Source: Amoebophrya sp. A120
Lineage: Eukaryota > Sar > Dinophyceae > Syndiniales > Amoebophryaceae
Reading direction: 5' to 3'
DNA: 64,000 nt
Assembly (NCBI GenBank): GCA_905178155.1
Contig: CAJINV010000012.1
Coordinates: 2,997,412-3,061,411, forward strand
The notes below the pieces were generated by a model that worked only from the letters and a program-made list of their open reading frames with translations, was not told the DNA's origin and did not search any database. Shown piece after piece: positions 12,501 to 24,470 of the stretch (position 1 is its first letter; each line of letters opens with the position of its first letter). Both the position numbers and the translations under genes were made by a program.

Positions 12501-12642
12501 GTGGACTTCTATTTCTCCTTCTGTCCACAAAAAAAAAGGTGCGCAATTCTGGTGTGAGGTTAGTACCACTTTGCTCCTCAAATCTCGTTTTCTGTTCTGA
12601 ATTCTGTATTTTTCATTTCCGACATCAAAAGCCGCCTCACAT
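9594..12642. other. Long gene-poor AT-rich stretch
   Basis: About 3 kb with no convincing gene. The longest open frame (9976-10608, plus strand, 210 codons) has no domain or low-complexity signature and looks like chance. A small minus-strand frame at 11301-11597 is listed separately. No introner termini were found. Confidence 0.5.
11301..11597 (-). CDS. Possible small secreted or anchored protein
   Basis: 98-codon frame with an internal hydrophobic run (VVFCFLVVLVTAVTAV) preceded by basic residues, like a signal peptide if a downstream start were used. There is no homology cue and no introner. It may be chance in AT-rich DNA. Confidence 0.15.
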   Translation of the reverse strand: MSTTCYMYYYYNSGVLRQSITFEEYFCGAAPIAIKIFSWRRAVVFCFLVVLVTAVTAVRPGVEVAAATSTSKILEQGNNTQRTRRRLWRATAVGYRKR

Positions 12643-13420
12643 TCAGTACATCGGACCGCCGAAGCCCGGGTCCATCGGCGGGAAGCCACCCTTCATCGGC
12701 GGGGCGCCGAAGCCCGGGTTGAAGCCCTTGTCGAAGCCGCCCTTCGGCTGGAAGCCCTTGTCGAAGCCGCCCCCAAATCCCTTGTCCATTCCGAAACCTC
12801 CCTTCCCGAATCCGTTATCAAATCCGCCCTTCCCGAAACCGCCCTTCTTCCCGAATCCGCCCTTGTCAAACCCCTTTCCCTTTCCCTTGCCCTTCCCCTT
12901 TCCGCCCTTGTTGCTCATGCGCGGCACCCCGTCGCCGTTTCCGTGCACGTTGATGGCCGCGGTTTTGCCCTTGGCCTCGTCGTATCAACTGCAAAAATGT
13001 CTGGGTCTAGAAGAGTCAGGACTTGTCGTTGTCATGCACATTTCGCATGACCCATGAGGTCTGTAATGCTGGTGCTAGCATCACAGATCTTTTGAGAGCT
13101 TCTTGATGCTAATTACGCATGAGAAATGCCCTCTCGGCGTGCCAAGAACTGACTCGTCCTCTTGCTGCCCATGCACCACAGATATTTTTCGAATCCGCAG
13201 ACGGCATTACAAGTTCCACTCTTCCAGACCCAGACATATGTGCATTCCATACGTCGATCTGGGTATCGTAGGTAACCGTTTCGCCCTCGTTCAGCGCCTT
13301 AAACCCTTCTTTTTCGATCGAGGTGTAGTGGACGAACACATCGTCTCCGCCGTCCGAAGGCTGGATAAACCCAAAGCCTTTTTCGGCGTTGAAAAATTTC
13401 ACGGTGCCAGTCAGAGACAT
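12643..13420 (-). CDS. Glycine-rich cold-shock-domain protein (paralogue 1)
   Basis: Single-stranded nucleic-acid-binding protein, 167 residues from exons 13420-13252 and 12977-12643. Residues 1-65 form a cold-shock domain with the RNP1-type motif KGFGFIQ and RNP2-like VFVHY, starting [14 protein letters not shown]. The C-terminal half is a GKGKGK tract, then Gly-Phe-Asp/Gly-Phe-Lys repeats ([15 protein letters not shown]), as in glycine-rich RNA-binding proteins of plants and dinoflagellates. One introner sits just after the domain. It is paralogous to the gene at 18198-19582 but interrupted at a different place. Confidence 0.92.
12983..13251. mobile_element. Introner D1, family 1
   Basis: 269 bp, family-1 termini, perfect cgtcg duplication (12978-12982 and 13252-13256). 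Splits TQID/EAKG of the cold-shock protein. Confidence 0.93.
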
Positions 13421-14159
13421 TTTTTTTTGGTTTGCTTCGTTCTTCGACAAGAAGGAATCAATCTCGGAACGCGCTCTGTTGACAAGGAGAAGATGCAAGG
13501 TGATCTACTACTACGGTTGGTGAGACCACGAGAGTTTCTGGTTCTGGAAAAATTTACTCCGTAATATTAGAAGCTTGTTGTCAAAATGAAACAGGAGGTG
13601 ATTGTGAATTTATTATACAAACGTGTATGGCAGTGTAGGGCAGAAATCAAAATGTGACAGCAACTCAACAGATACTGATAGCTAGAAACCTGAAGGGCAT
13701 CGTAGTATAGGAAAAGGAGAACATGGCTTTGTCTACGTGTAGTGTCGTTGTGCAGCAGAGGAACTAAAAATTTATGTCGCTCACTCGTTCGCGCGGAGGG
13801 AGCTTGAGGCCACATTTTAGATTTGTGACGATTTTTACTCCAGGAGATTATTATACTGGTGGCTATTTGGTTTCGGATTAGGAAAAAGAAGGACGTGCTA
13901 CTTCCAAAAGCTTCTTGTAGTGTGTCCAGCTTACTTTACGGATCGCTTTGTGAAGAAACGTGGAGAAGTCTATCTGTTGTATGAAAAATGTGAGGCAACA
14001 ACAACAGTTCGTGTGCGTGCACGACTGCAGTCATGATGTGCTGTCCAAATAGAAATATCTCTGATCGCTCTCACTTCAGGAGAAGAAGGTAGCCGCACCG
14101 CGAACACCAGCAACGGGCAAAAACGAGAACTGCGCCGGATTCTGTAGGGGGGGCCAAGT
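13421..14159. other. Intergenic
   Basis: AT-rich spacer upstream of the cold-shock gene. Nothing recognisable. Confidence 0.55.
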
Positions 14160-14170
14160 GCAATCTTCTT

Positions 14171-15113
14171 CAACAGCTATCGACGCGCAGGCCACCTCCA
14201 CGGCAACGGCACGGCACCTGCAGTGGGGCAACGCCAACGGACGCCACAAGCCGTGTGGCCCGCTGCCGGCGCGCTAGGCGGGCGCCGGGCGCGCGAAACT
14301 GCGGCGGCAGCGCGCAGCCCCGTATTGCGCGAAGGAGTACTGGCACGCGCCAGCGGGCGGGCACTTTCGCAGGCGATGCCCTGAGCCCCACGCCGCCGCG
14401 TGCGGGGGCGCGCCTAAAAGCAAACGCAGCGAAACCCCGGGCCGCCGCAGCGGCGGAGGCGCCCGCCAGCGTGGAGGGGCCTGCGCGGCGCCCCCCCCGC
14501 GCCAATCCATAACGGTGCGCAGACCGGCCCGCCCGGGGCCGAGGACTGTGGCCGGCGCCTGCGTGGCGCCTAGCTTTTAGCCTGCCGCAGAGTTTCCCGG
14601 CGCGATTCCCTTGCCCGGCATGCGGGGCCTGTAAGCATGCGCTTCCCGCTGTCGGCGTTGTCGGAGTTGTGTTTGCTGATCGGAGTTGTGTTTGCTGATT
14701 TTGATTCCAGGCATAGCGAGCTGCGACACAAAGCACAGGGCCTGTGGCCACATGCTGCTGGTCGGCTCTCGCACTGCGAAAGACGGAGCCCGGCCCGCCT
14801 GGCTATCCGGCCGCCGCGATGCGCCTCTTCGAAAGTGCTGCCCCCCCCCCCGTACCAAGGGGGGGCTGCGCAGGCATGTTCCGGGCCCGGCCGCTTCCAG
14901 GCGGGGGCCGCGCAGTATCGCGGCTCCCCGGTCTATTTTGTGCACTGACACGAGTCCGGGCGGGCCACGGCCACGCACTGTCGCCGTGCATCTGCGCTGC
15001 CCGGGGCGCTCCAAGGTGGAGAAAACGCGGCTAGAAGCGCCACACGGAAAACGCCGCCTGCTTGAGGCACCAACGAAGGCGCGCACTCCCATCTTGCTTT
15101 ACTGGCAGTAGAC
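14171..15113. repeat. GC-rich 943-bp insertion bounded by 11-bp direct repeat
   Basis: An abrupt GC-rich block, visibly unlike the AT-rich flanks, with C/G runs and GGCGC-type words. The identical 11-mer GCAATCTTCTT lies at 14160-14170 and 15114-15124, like a target-site duplication. Open frames here are long in several phases because stop codons are rare; none looks like a known protein. An internal tandem repeat of GGAGTTGTGTTTGCTGAT lies near 14660-14700. No terminal inverted repeats or poly(A) were seen. Confidence 0.6.
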
Positions 15114-15124
15114 GCAATCTTCTT

Positions 15125-18100
15125 AGCAAGGCCTGTAGATTGAAACGAGCGTCTTGTCTTCTGCCTCTCCAGTCCTGCGCCCACCTCTCGCTCAGAACCT
15201 GACTCACTCGAAGTCACCAAAGTAGCCACACCTCTCAACACATGAGACAGAGACCTCAGCATCCATACCAGGAGACCTCTCTCACACACGAATTTTGTGG
15301 CAGGGCTCTCAGGAGCTGCCACTGATCTCCTCTCTCTGCGCAAGGGAAGGAGATCTCGAAACCTTCCGCAAAACTACAAACCACTACAACGCAAGCACGG
15401 AACACGGATGAACTGCTTGCACCATTTACAATCGGAGGCGTATCGCCATCCACAGTCACGGCAGTCTTTCTATTTTTTCACAACAAAAATCATCAGCATC
15501 GCGAGAATAACCTCAATCCGGATTTTTATCAGCGCAAATTCTACCATGAAGCATCACATCATCGCAAATACCCATCTGGTTCTAGTTGTCATTTTTTCCC
15601 GCTTTTTTTTTTAGTTTTCTTTCTTTTTTTGTGTTTTTGAAATTTTATTCGAAGCAGCCTATTTCATCTTCCAGCGTAGTTCAAGTTCTTGTTCTAGCGG
15701 CATAGGTGTATTACAGTACATCAAGAGCTTCTTGAATGGGTGTCTGTTTTTTTCGGAGAATTGTGTATTGACATACTTATCACTTCCAACAATCTCGAGT
15801 TCTGTGAAACTACAGTTCTTCAGTTCTTTTCTGTGGCAAAGCGAAGTAGTTTTTCATGCTGTACCGTAAACACAACAAAACCTCGGCACACAACCGATCC
15901 CCCCGCCTGATCCAGACATGGCGTTCACAGGCGATGTTGAGATGCAGAAACTGTGTCGAAGCAATGTCTATCTACGGCTTTTTTAGTATTTTCAGTCCTG
16001 TGGTCTTTTTTAAATCCTTCTTTCCCAGTTCCTAAAGATCATCTTCTGTATGTGCAGCAACAATCTGATACATTTGTTCACCTTACATAGCAGAATTCAC
16101 AACCTTTTCTAGTGCCTCGTTCCATTAACCTGCTCTTGTAGTGCTCTAAAAGTAGTGCTGTTCCTCGTTATACGTACGATAGTTCTAAACGATAGTGTAA
16201 GTATCTGCAATAAAACCAAAGTGCGAAACGTAGCAAACGATCTAGAGACAACATCAGTACAGACTGCGCGTGCGAAGTAGAGAATTTTTCAAATAGACCA
16301 GTTCTATTTTGCCTACGATTTTCATCTTGTTTCCTTCGACCCCCAATAAAACTCTCCTTCTCAGTTTTTTCTTATCGAAACAATATTTTTTCAACCTTAG
16401 CTATCAATAGTGTGGTGGTGGTGCGGGAAGATCATGGGGGAAGCACCGCCAGACATCCGAACAACCATCCAAACAGGCAACTACATTGGTAGAGGCTGTC
16501 TGAATGGAAGACACGAAGACGATGATACTTTTACCCCACGACCACGCGGCGAGACGTGTTAGTTATGTACTAAAGGAATAGTCTAAGTAGTGCTTGTTGA
16601 AGAAATAGTTCAGTTCTGCGAGTCTTGTTTCGTGCGAAATCTTTGGAACTACGGTACTAGCAAGACGACAAACAGAAGAGCGAAAATTCCGCAAAAGAAC
16701 TCCGCGACTTCTTCTTGCCCCCCGGGTACGTACCATCGTTGCCAAGACACTGCCTTTTTTGGTAGAGCAAAGTTCTCAGGTAGGATTTTTGTCATATGGA
16801 GCTTATAGCTTCTACTTGTAGTGCAAGTTTCCGTAGCAAACTCCTATTGTGGCATTTTTACAAAACACAAATTCTGTAATGCAGCGAAAGGTTAGTCCTT
16901 AATAGAGAAGCAGAGTCCTACATAGCACAGTAAAGATATGCTTTTGAGATTTGAAAACCGAGAAGCTTTTTTTCTGTCCACAGCTAGAAAGCAAAAAAAG
17001 AATTCATATGATGTTTGTCAGGGCCGCGATCAACAGTTCTGAGTAGAAAAGAGATTTTTCGAAAAATCATCTCATCCCCACCTCGTTCCTTTTCTTGAAA
17101 TACGGAATGTATTGTTCTAGTGCGGGTAGTTTTGTGCTGTCCTCTGTGCCACAGACTGAATTTGATCCTATAATTTTTCTGCCGTTACAGATCCATCCAG
17201 CGCTTCAATTGTTGTAGAAAATAGTGCTTCTTTTGGTAGTGATATAAATTGGGTGCATGGTACAGCTACTTCTTCTATGCGCAGCTAAAAATCCGAGTCC
17301 GCAGAGTGAATGACCCACTTCCCGAAAAGATGAGGGACATAACTGAAAACTGCGGAAAAATAGCTGCCGCATGGGTGATTTTTGAAAAAAATCCGTCGTG
17401 CAGAGTGAAAACATTTTTGCCGCAATTTTACTCAAAGTTGAGCTCTTTGGGCTGAAATAAATGACTGTCGCTAGTTGCACCAGCTGCGCGCGCGCGTGTG
17501 TAAGTAAGCTAGCCCTTGAAGTCGCGACAACCAAAGAAAAAATTCTGGCTGTTGCTCCTTTGTTTATCTCCGCAGCTGGTGAACCACTAGCGGCAACAAG
17601 ATGATTTCAACACAGACCTCAATCTCAGAAAAGCTTTGGCAATATCGGTGATATAGTACAACACCCAGATTCTCTTTTCCTCAGAAAAACTAGCGCACGA
17701 TGTTGACTGGCGCTTTATACAAGGCGAACTACACCTAAACGGTCAAAACGGCTCAAGTTGCGAACCGCATCGTTGAATAGGCGTAGCTCTTTGACGAAAG
17801 TTCTAAATCAGCATCACAAAGGTTTTTCGGTTGTAATAGTCTTTGTCGCATTATCCAAATTGTAACAGTCGCTCCGACATATTTGTCAGCCTTTGAACAG
17901 TAAACAATGCTCCGTCGCTCCGATTGTAGTAGAGTAGAGTGTGAACAATAGTGTACAAAATATGGGCCAACAAGAACTTCTTGCTGTGTGTAGTTTAGTC
18001 CTTCTAGACCGGGGGTGGTGTAATAGGGTGGAAAACGATTTCTTGGCTCCACTTAGTGTTCTTTAAGTAGTCTCAAGTTGGTCCGGGAAACCAAGTCATC

Positions 18101-18197
18101 TCTTCGAGAACCCTATCAGGGGTAAGTTCTTTTTCTTCTTCATTATCATTTCCGTTCAGTTTCGATACTAAAAACATTCGATGACGCTGAAACGCAT
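15125..18197. other. Long gene-poor stretch
   Basis: About 3 kb of AT-rich DNA with only short open frames and no introner termini. No gene is supported. Confidence 0.5.
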
Positions 18198-19582
18198 TTA
18201 GTAGAATCCGCCCTTGCCAAAGCCCTTGTCGAAGCCACCACCGTAGCCCTTGTCGAAGCCGCCGCCATAGCCCTTGTCGAAGCCCCCGCCGTAGCCTGTT
18301 GAATTATCGAGAAAACATTTTCTTTGAGCAAAAGTGTTTCTCCTGTCTCTAATTGCGTATGTGTAGACGTCCTTTCCCGCTGAAAATAAATCCGCCGTTG
18401 CAATCACATCAGCCACCTTCAGGCATACAAGACCGACAACAGACTTGCTAGCCAGCTGCAGCTGCAACAGCTATGTGGAGTCTGATCCTGATGTCACTAC
18501 CACAGTTAAAAACTATGCAGGAAAAATTCTAAACGAGGAATTCAAAGCACAAACCGAAAAAGCGCGAGGGATTATAGAAGCTAGCGGTCTTCTCCTCCGC
18601 TACTACTATAAAACACACGTTCCAAAACTGAAATAAACTGTATCAAAAATTATACCGTCGAAGCCGCCACCGTAGCCCTTGTCCATGCCAAAGCCGCCGC
18701 CCTTGCCGAAGCCGCCGCCCTTACCCTTACCGCCCTTCTGCTGGCGGGGGATGCCGTCACCCTTACCAGAAACGTTCATGGCCTATCCTGAGTAAAAACG
18801 TACCCATACCAGAGTCAGGATGGGGAATCTGCTAGACAAATCAGCCAGCTTTGGTTGTTTGGCATGACAGGTTTGTCCGCGTAGTGTAGTGCTGTTTGAG
18901 CTAGTTTAGCAGCATTACAGATCTAGTATCTCGTGCTGATTGGAGCATGACAAATTTCAAAACCGCATTAGAAAATGCTTCTCATGGGGCTCCGCATGAG
19001 AAACATTTTAAGCATGCAGAGTTGCATGACAACTATGGTGTGGGTACGTTTTTACTCAGGATATGGCCGCGGTTTTGTTCTTGGCCTGGTCGAAGGTAGT
19101 GTCGTAGAAGACGGTCTCACCCTTATCAAAGTGAAAAATCCCCCCTTCCCATATCGAAAAGGTATGTTTCCGAAAATTTGTGTTGCTGATTTGAGGTCGC
19201 AAATCACGTTTGTATTGCAAGAAGACAAGGGCAGAAGCTTCCGCCCATTATGGAGTCGATTTGTCATGCTGTTGGACCCAAAGGTGAGCCGTCTGTCATG
19301 CTGAGCAACTAGACCCATACGCCCCTACCTAGCCTGGGGATCTGGCCGCAATGCCTTCCTGCAATACAAAGCTGATTTGTGTACACAAATCCAGCATCAG
19401 AAATTCCGTTTTGATATGGGGAGGGGGGATTTTTCCTTACGATAACCCTCGTTCAGGGATTTGAAACCTTCCTTGTTGATGGCGGAAAAGTGGACGAAGA
19501 TGTCCTCACCTCCCTCGGCCGGCTGGATAAAGCCGAAGCCCTTCTCAGCGTTGAAAAACTTGACGGAACCCTGTTGCGACAT
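18198..19582 (-). CDS. Glycine-rich cold-shock-domain protein (paralogue 2)
   Basis: 137 residues from exons 19582-19445, 19118-19064, 18778-18656 and 18295-18198 (138 codons with stop). The cold-shock domain starts [19 protein letters not shown] with IFVHF as the second RNA-binding motif. The C-terminus is Gly-rich ([11 protein letters not shown]), then YGGGFDKG repeats. It is closely similar to the gene at 12643-13420. It has two introners (18784-19063, 19124-19444) and a 360-nt GT-AG intron (18296-18655) within the Gly repeat, none at the paralogue's introner site. Expected role: RNA chaperone or translational regulator. Confidence 0.92.
18784..19063. mobile_element. Introner E1, family 4
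   Basis: 280 bp, family-4 termini (core GTAAAAACGTACCCA), perfect tggcc duplication. Splits KTAAM/NVSG. Confidence 0.93.
19124..19444. mobile_element. Introner E2, family 3
   Basis: 321 bp, family-3 termini, perfect accct duplication. Splits LNEG/ETVF inside the cold-shock domain. Confidence 0.93.
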
Positions 19583-20933
19583 CTTGTGTTGTTGTTTGTG
19601 ATGCTGTGGTGTTTAGAACCCTGATAAAGAGATAGAAGATTTACAACTCAGATAGAGAAGAGAGAATTAAATCCAGATACAGATACTATATCCTGCTGGG
19701 GCGGTAGTTGGATGAAGTTCAATTAATGAATGCAGATATGTGAGTCCTTCTGCCTTTACATCGAACTATCTCCACGAGTACTCTTCTTCGATTGGATCGT
19801 GACAAACCGGTAGTTGTACTAGGATTTTCGGTCTGGGCAGGAATTTAGATCAACAGAACAGTACTAGAGCGGCTTTAGAAGTTTTTACAGATGAAATTCA
19901 CAGCTCTACTGTTCTGTCCGGGGCAAGAGATTTTTGAAATTCTTATCTGGGTGCCGATTACACTGGAGTTGCGGTGAGCGGGTTGTAGTTTTGGTATGGA
20001 AGATCTCTATCAGCGTGAAGATCCTATGACTCAGTGTGGCCGATGAAATCGATATGTTTCACTCTGCCTCTATTTCTGGATTGAGGTCATCGCATTTACA
20101 CTTCGCTGTTCTCTTCCGCTCGAGGTGTCGCAAACAGATCTTCTTACTTCGCAGCTCAAGCTGGCTAATATGTGAATTCTCAATCTGCACTGCCGACTGA
20201 CGGTGAACACAGTTTTGTCAACTTTGGCTAGATACCATGCGACGCGCAGCTTTGTCCTTGCCGCGCCTGCAAGTACTGCACCGGTTGTATTTGCTGCAAC
20301 AAATTATTCGCATTGCGGTTTACAACTAATTGGGCATTTGAAGAATCTTCATCTTGAATCGTTAAGAACTTGAGAATTGACACTCTACGATCTGGCTTTG
20401 CAGATCTGCGGATCACTTCTCCCCGGGGTACATTGAAATGTGTTCGAAATTCACTCGCAATCGTGTTTGGTCAAAAAATCTATTGCTAGCCGCAATCCCT
20501 TTGATCCCAATGCAAGCTCCTTCTTTCTACGTTGCTTGATCTATTTAGTTGAGAAAAAATACGGGCGATTGATATTATTGTTCCTACTGTACTTACTGCT
20601 GCTGGTTGGTTCTTACAGAGATGTTGCTGTTCTTTGCCGATAATGCTTTGACTTTGTTTCGTTTGTTTTACTAGAATTTCTTTGGGCTTAATTTGTAGTG
20701 ATAGCTGGAGTGTTTGTCTACCGCTTGGGCGGTTTGAAAGTGTTTTTATCGCGTTTTTGACTTTGTTGGACCACTCTAGCAGGGTTTATTGGCAGTTTGT
20801 TTTTGAGTACTCGAGCGTGCTCGATCCAGGAGTTCCTTGTTTCCTGTAATTGTTTCGAAGAAAAATCTTTAAAATTCCTACCTCATTCGTTTCTTCTTTT
20901 CCCACCAGAAAACCAGACGCAATCTCTACTCCG
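19583..20933. other. Intergenic
   Basis: AT-rich spacer between the second cold-shock gene and the membrane-protein gene. No coding signal recognised. Confidence 0.55.
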
Positions 20934-23900
20934 TTACTCCGCATCGGGCTCGTCGGTTTCGTGAATGGCTACGTCCTCCAATTCGATCTGCACGATGTTC
21001 CCTTGCCCCCCGCCAATCGCTATCAACTGCAAATATGTCTCGGGATGGAAACTTGTGATGCTGACTGGCGAATCATGAAGACGCTACTAATCACGGCTCA
21101 GCATGACAAGTTACTCAGTTGCTAGGTGTTGTCTATCCAGCATGACAAACTGCGTTTTTGCATGGCAGAAAGCTGTGGCTTTTGGATAACGCGCATGACA
21201 GACTTCCGAGTCATGCTAGCCAAGCAAGACAAACTTGCACTCTTCCAGACCCAGACATATTTGCAGTGCATAATCGCGTGCGACAGCCGGGCGTCGTGCG
21301 CGGGTCCGAGCACCGACTCATCCGGCACTGATCCCATGTATGCAATACAAATCTACTTTTCCTGTAGTAGTACAAAACGCATCACAAATTTTTGTTTCAG
21401 CAACCTACAGTGTGTGCAATCTGTCATGCTGAATGGGCCACTAGAGGAACTTCTTGTCATGCAGAGTCCGCAGTTATTGTACGCGTACTACAAGACAAAA
21501 CTTTCTGTGGATACCGTGCCGTCTTCCTGCATGATGATCGGTCCGTTGCCCAGTCCCGTCCCGGTGGACACCGATTCGATTCCCGCGTTTGCGCCAATCG
21601 TTTCTTGGTCCATAGTATGCAGTGCAAATGTGTCTGGAAACCTGTGATGCAGATTTGCTGCTAATTGCAACGCTTACCATGGCAGCCACGCATGACAAGT
21701 TTTTGAAACGCTTTCTGATGTCTGGCACGCATTACAAGTTGCGTTTTCGCATGACAAAGGAAGCGGCTCCTCTGCTGCTCACACAACACAGATTTTCTAG
21801 GAATGCAAGACACACATTACAAGTTCCACTTTTCGTCCAGACCTAGACATGTTTGCATTCCATACAAAGCCTTTGCTTTTGCCTTGTCGGCGGCCTTGCC
21901 GGCGTGGTTCGGGAATTTTCCCTATGAACTGCAAAAGTATCGCACTAGTAGTAATTGCAATACAAATTAGCTCAGCATGACAAAGGGAGTTTGTCATGCT
22001 GTTTTGCCTTGGGATGGAGATTTGTAATGCATGACTGCCATTTTTACTACGAGTACGATACTTTTGCACAGGATATTCCCGCCTCCAGCATCTTCACATA
22101 CCCCTCGTACAGCAGCGCGAACTGGTCCCAGTTCATGTACAGTTCTTCGGTCTATCAAATGTGAAAATGTCTGGGTCTAAAAGAGTCATGCTGTTTTTGC
22201 ATGGCGCAGGAGGTCTGGCATGGAAGCTCTAGCATCACAGGTTTCGAGACGCTTCCGCAATGCCGAACCCGCATGAGAAATCCCCTATTTTGGTGACAGA
22301 AAGTCGGCAGCTTTTGCTACCTATGCATGAGAGATTTTTCAGTGTTCTAAAATGCGCATCACAAGTTCGGATCCTTCCAGACCCAGACATTTTTGCATTT
22401 CATACGGTCAGCGTGCTCGGATCTTCGACCGATTTCTCGAAAAACTCCATGCCGTCGATATGGAATGCAAAAGTGTCTGGGTCTGGGAGATGTCATGCTA
22501 GTCTGGCAAAAGTGACTCTGAACTCTGTATTGCGTGGCCGCGATGCGCTCCTCTTGCCTGCCATGCAAAAACGCAGTTTCTCATGCGGAGTACGCAACTC
22601 AGAACCACGGCAAAACTTGTCATGCTGGGCAGCGCATTACAATGCTTTCACTATTCCCTCTCTTGCATCACAAGTTTCCAGACCCAGACATATTTGCAAT
22701 GCATAATCAATGAGCAGGTTCAATTCCTGGGTGGTTAACTCCGACGAGGCGCCCGCGTCCTGTATCAAAAGGAAAAATCCCCCCACCCCATATCGAAAAC
22801 GTATCCGTCTGAAAATTTGTGATGCGCATTTGTGGCCTCAAATCCTGTCTGTCTTGCAAGAAGGCAAGTCCAGAAAGCGCCCCGCATTTTGCAGGCGGTT
22901 TGTGATGCTGTTGGGCTTAGAGCATACACGTTTGCCATGCTAGGCGCCTACGTCAAAACCTCGCGACTGAGGCTTGGCATATGCCTGCAGTCCTCTACTG
23001 CAAGACAGATCGGATTTGTATACGGAAATCCAGCATCAGAAACTTCGTTTCGATATGGGGAGGGAGGATTTTTCCTTTTGATATCCTGCAGCGCTTGTTT
23101 CGTCTTGCGGTAGAAGAGAATGCGACCACGCTCGTCGACCTGGGGTTTTCGTTTTTTGTTATAACGCGAACTTTGCATGAAAAACTGCTGTCAAGTAGCG
23201 TAGTTCCACGCATCACAAAATCTTTAGCTGCATCTTGTCGAAGTTAGCGCCTTATCTTACCATCGTCGCGTGCGTCGAGAAGGCCTTGTATAGCTTCGGG
23301 GACTCCAGGTAGAACCGCGCTTCCCGGGCACACAGCACGATGCAGCCGAGCAGCATGACCACGCCGAATAGGACGGACAGCGTTCCAAACGCGGTGCTCG
23401 ATTCCGTGGAGAACAGGTGCAAGGACATCCAGAAGTAGAACGGGGCTTGCCACAGCTGCGCGGGCTGCTTGATCATGGACACGCACAGCCAGACCGAGAA
23501 AAAAATTCGCAGCACCGCGTCGCAAAACTTCTGCAGATTGGACCCGGACTTTGGCTCGGTCTGACAAGTTTGTAGTTTTCTGATGGTTTGTACGTTCTGC
23601 ATCACTGACCGAGCTTTAAACCAGCATCGGACTCTGGCCTCGATTAAACCATGCTGGCTACAAGCACAAAGATTCCTGCACGTTGGCCACGAAGATGTTG
23701 AGATTCCCTCTAATATTAATTGTACTGTATACCTCCCTGACCAAGCAGTAGAAGACGTGGAAGAGCGCGCACAGGGTGCTGGAGTAGTACAGGATGAAGG
23801 TCAGATCGTGGTGCAAAAAGCGGTAGAACCGCTCGGATTTTCGCTCCGTCTGGAACTTTTTGATTTTTTCCACCAGCGACTGTTTCCGGGTGTAGGATAT

Positions 23901-24470
23901 CAAGTGCAAAAGTGTCTGGGTCTGGAAGACTGCATGTCTGTCATGCTTGTCTGGCATGACTCTTGAATCTGTCATGCACGTTACCAAAGAGCTCCACTTT
24001 TCTGTCATGCAGAAACAAAGTCTGTCATGCAAAATAGGCAAGAACGCCTAGAAGCTCAGAAACTTGTCATGCTGAGCCAGCACCTGTGGCCTCATCATGA
24101 TACGCCACCCGGCATCACAAGTTTCCAGACCCAGACATTTTTGCATTTGATATAGGAAACCGTGGACGGTTTCCGTGTCTCCTGCGGCCGCACTATGAGA
24201 GTGCGCAGCTCCCCCCCCCTCATTTCTATTGCATGAACAGAAATACGAAAACCCGCACACGTCGATGCCGCGCATGACAAGTTCGTGCGCTCAGTGTCGT
24301 CCAGTTTGGGCTTCCAAAATTTGTAATGCAGACAGTGCCACAAGGCAGCAACTGGATTTGGGATTTTGCATGACAAACGAGGGGGAGGGGGAGTTGTGCA
24401 CTTTTATACGCATCACAGACGCGTCTAAAGCAGCCTGGGAGCTGCTGTTGCTCCCGTGGAAGGAAGGCAT
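20934..24470 (-). CDS. Unrecognised multipass membrane protein
   Basis: 359 residues from 12 exons: 24470-24409, 24188-24153, 23892-23733, 23560-23261, 23139-23084, 22757-22706, 22453-22405, 22147-22076, 21917-21865, 21610-21514, 21333-21273, 21015-20934. Hydrophobic segments lie in the first half: DLTFILYYSSTLCALFHVFY, then IFFSVWLCVSMI, APFYFWMSLHLF and TLSVLFGVVMLLGCIVLC, so about four membrane spans. Next comes a soluble helical region (ELYMNWDQFALLYEGYVKML), and the protein ends in an acidic tail (HETDEPDAE). Nine introners and two GT-AG introns (23140-23260, 23561-23732) interrupt it. No family recognised. Confidence 0.8.
21021..21272. mobile_element. Introner F1, family 1
   Basis: 252 bp, family-1 termini, perfect atcgc duplication. 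Splits LSHA/IGGG. Confidence 0.92.
21339..21513. mobile_element. Introner F2, family 9
   Basis: 175 bp, termini unlike the other families (core GCAATACAAATCTAC) but with the common internal ATTTGTNATGC words. Flanks ccatg/ccgtg. Splits QEDGT/GSVPD. Confidence 0.75.
21616..21864. mobile_element. Introner F3, family 1
   Basis: 249 bp, diverged family-1 termini, flanks catag/caaag. Splits KAKAL/MDQE. Confidence 0.85.
21923..22075. mobile_element. Introner F4, family 2
   Basis: 153 bp, family-2 termini, perfect ttccc duplication. Splits LEAG/KFPN. Confidence 0.93.
22153..22404. mobile_element. Introner F5, family 1
   Basis: 252 bp, family-1 termini, perfect cggtc duplication. Splits STLT/EELY. 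Confidence 0.93.
22459..22705. mobile_element. Introner F6, family 1
   Basis: 247 bp, family-1 termini. Flanks gtcga/atcaa match at only three of five bases, so the duplication has decayed. Splits NLLI/DGME. Confidence 0.85.
22763..23083. mobile_element. Introner F7, family 3
   Basis: 321 bp, family-3 termini, perfect tcctg duplication. Splits KQALQ/DAGA. Confidence 0.93.
23898..24152. mobile_element. Introner F8, family 1
   Basis: 255 bp, family-1 termini, perfect tagga duplication. Splits STVS/YTRK. Confidence 0.93.
24194..24408. mobile_element. Introner F9, family 6
   Basis: 215 bp, family-6 termini (GTGCGCAGCTCCCCC at one end, GGGGGAGTTGTGCAC at the other), flanks cgcac/cgcat. Splits SVMR/PQET near the start codon. 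Confidence 0.85.

Noticed and set aside
14170-15111. Several overlapping open frames of 100-190 codons on both strands
   Set aside because: They are long only because the block is GC-rich and poor in stop codons; Ala/Arg/Gly/Pro bias in all frames and no recognisable motif.
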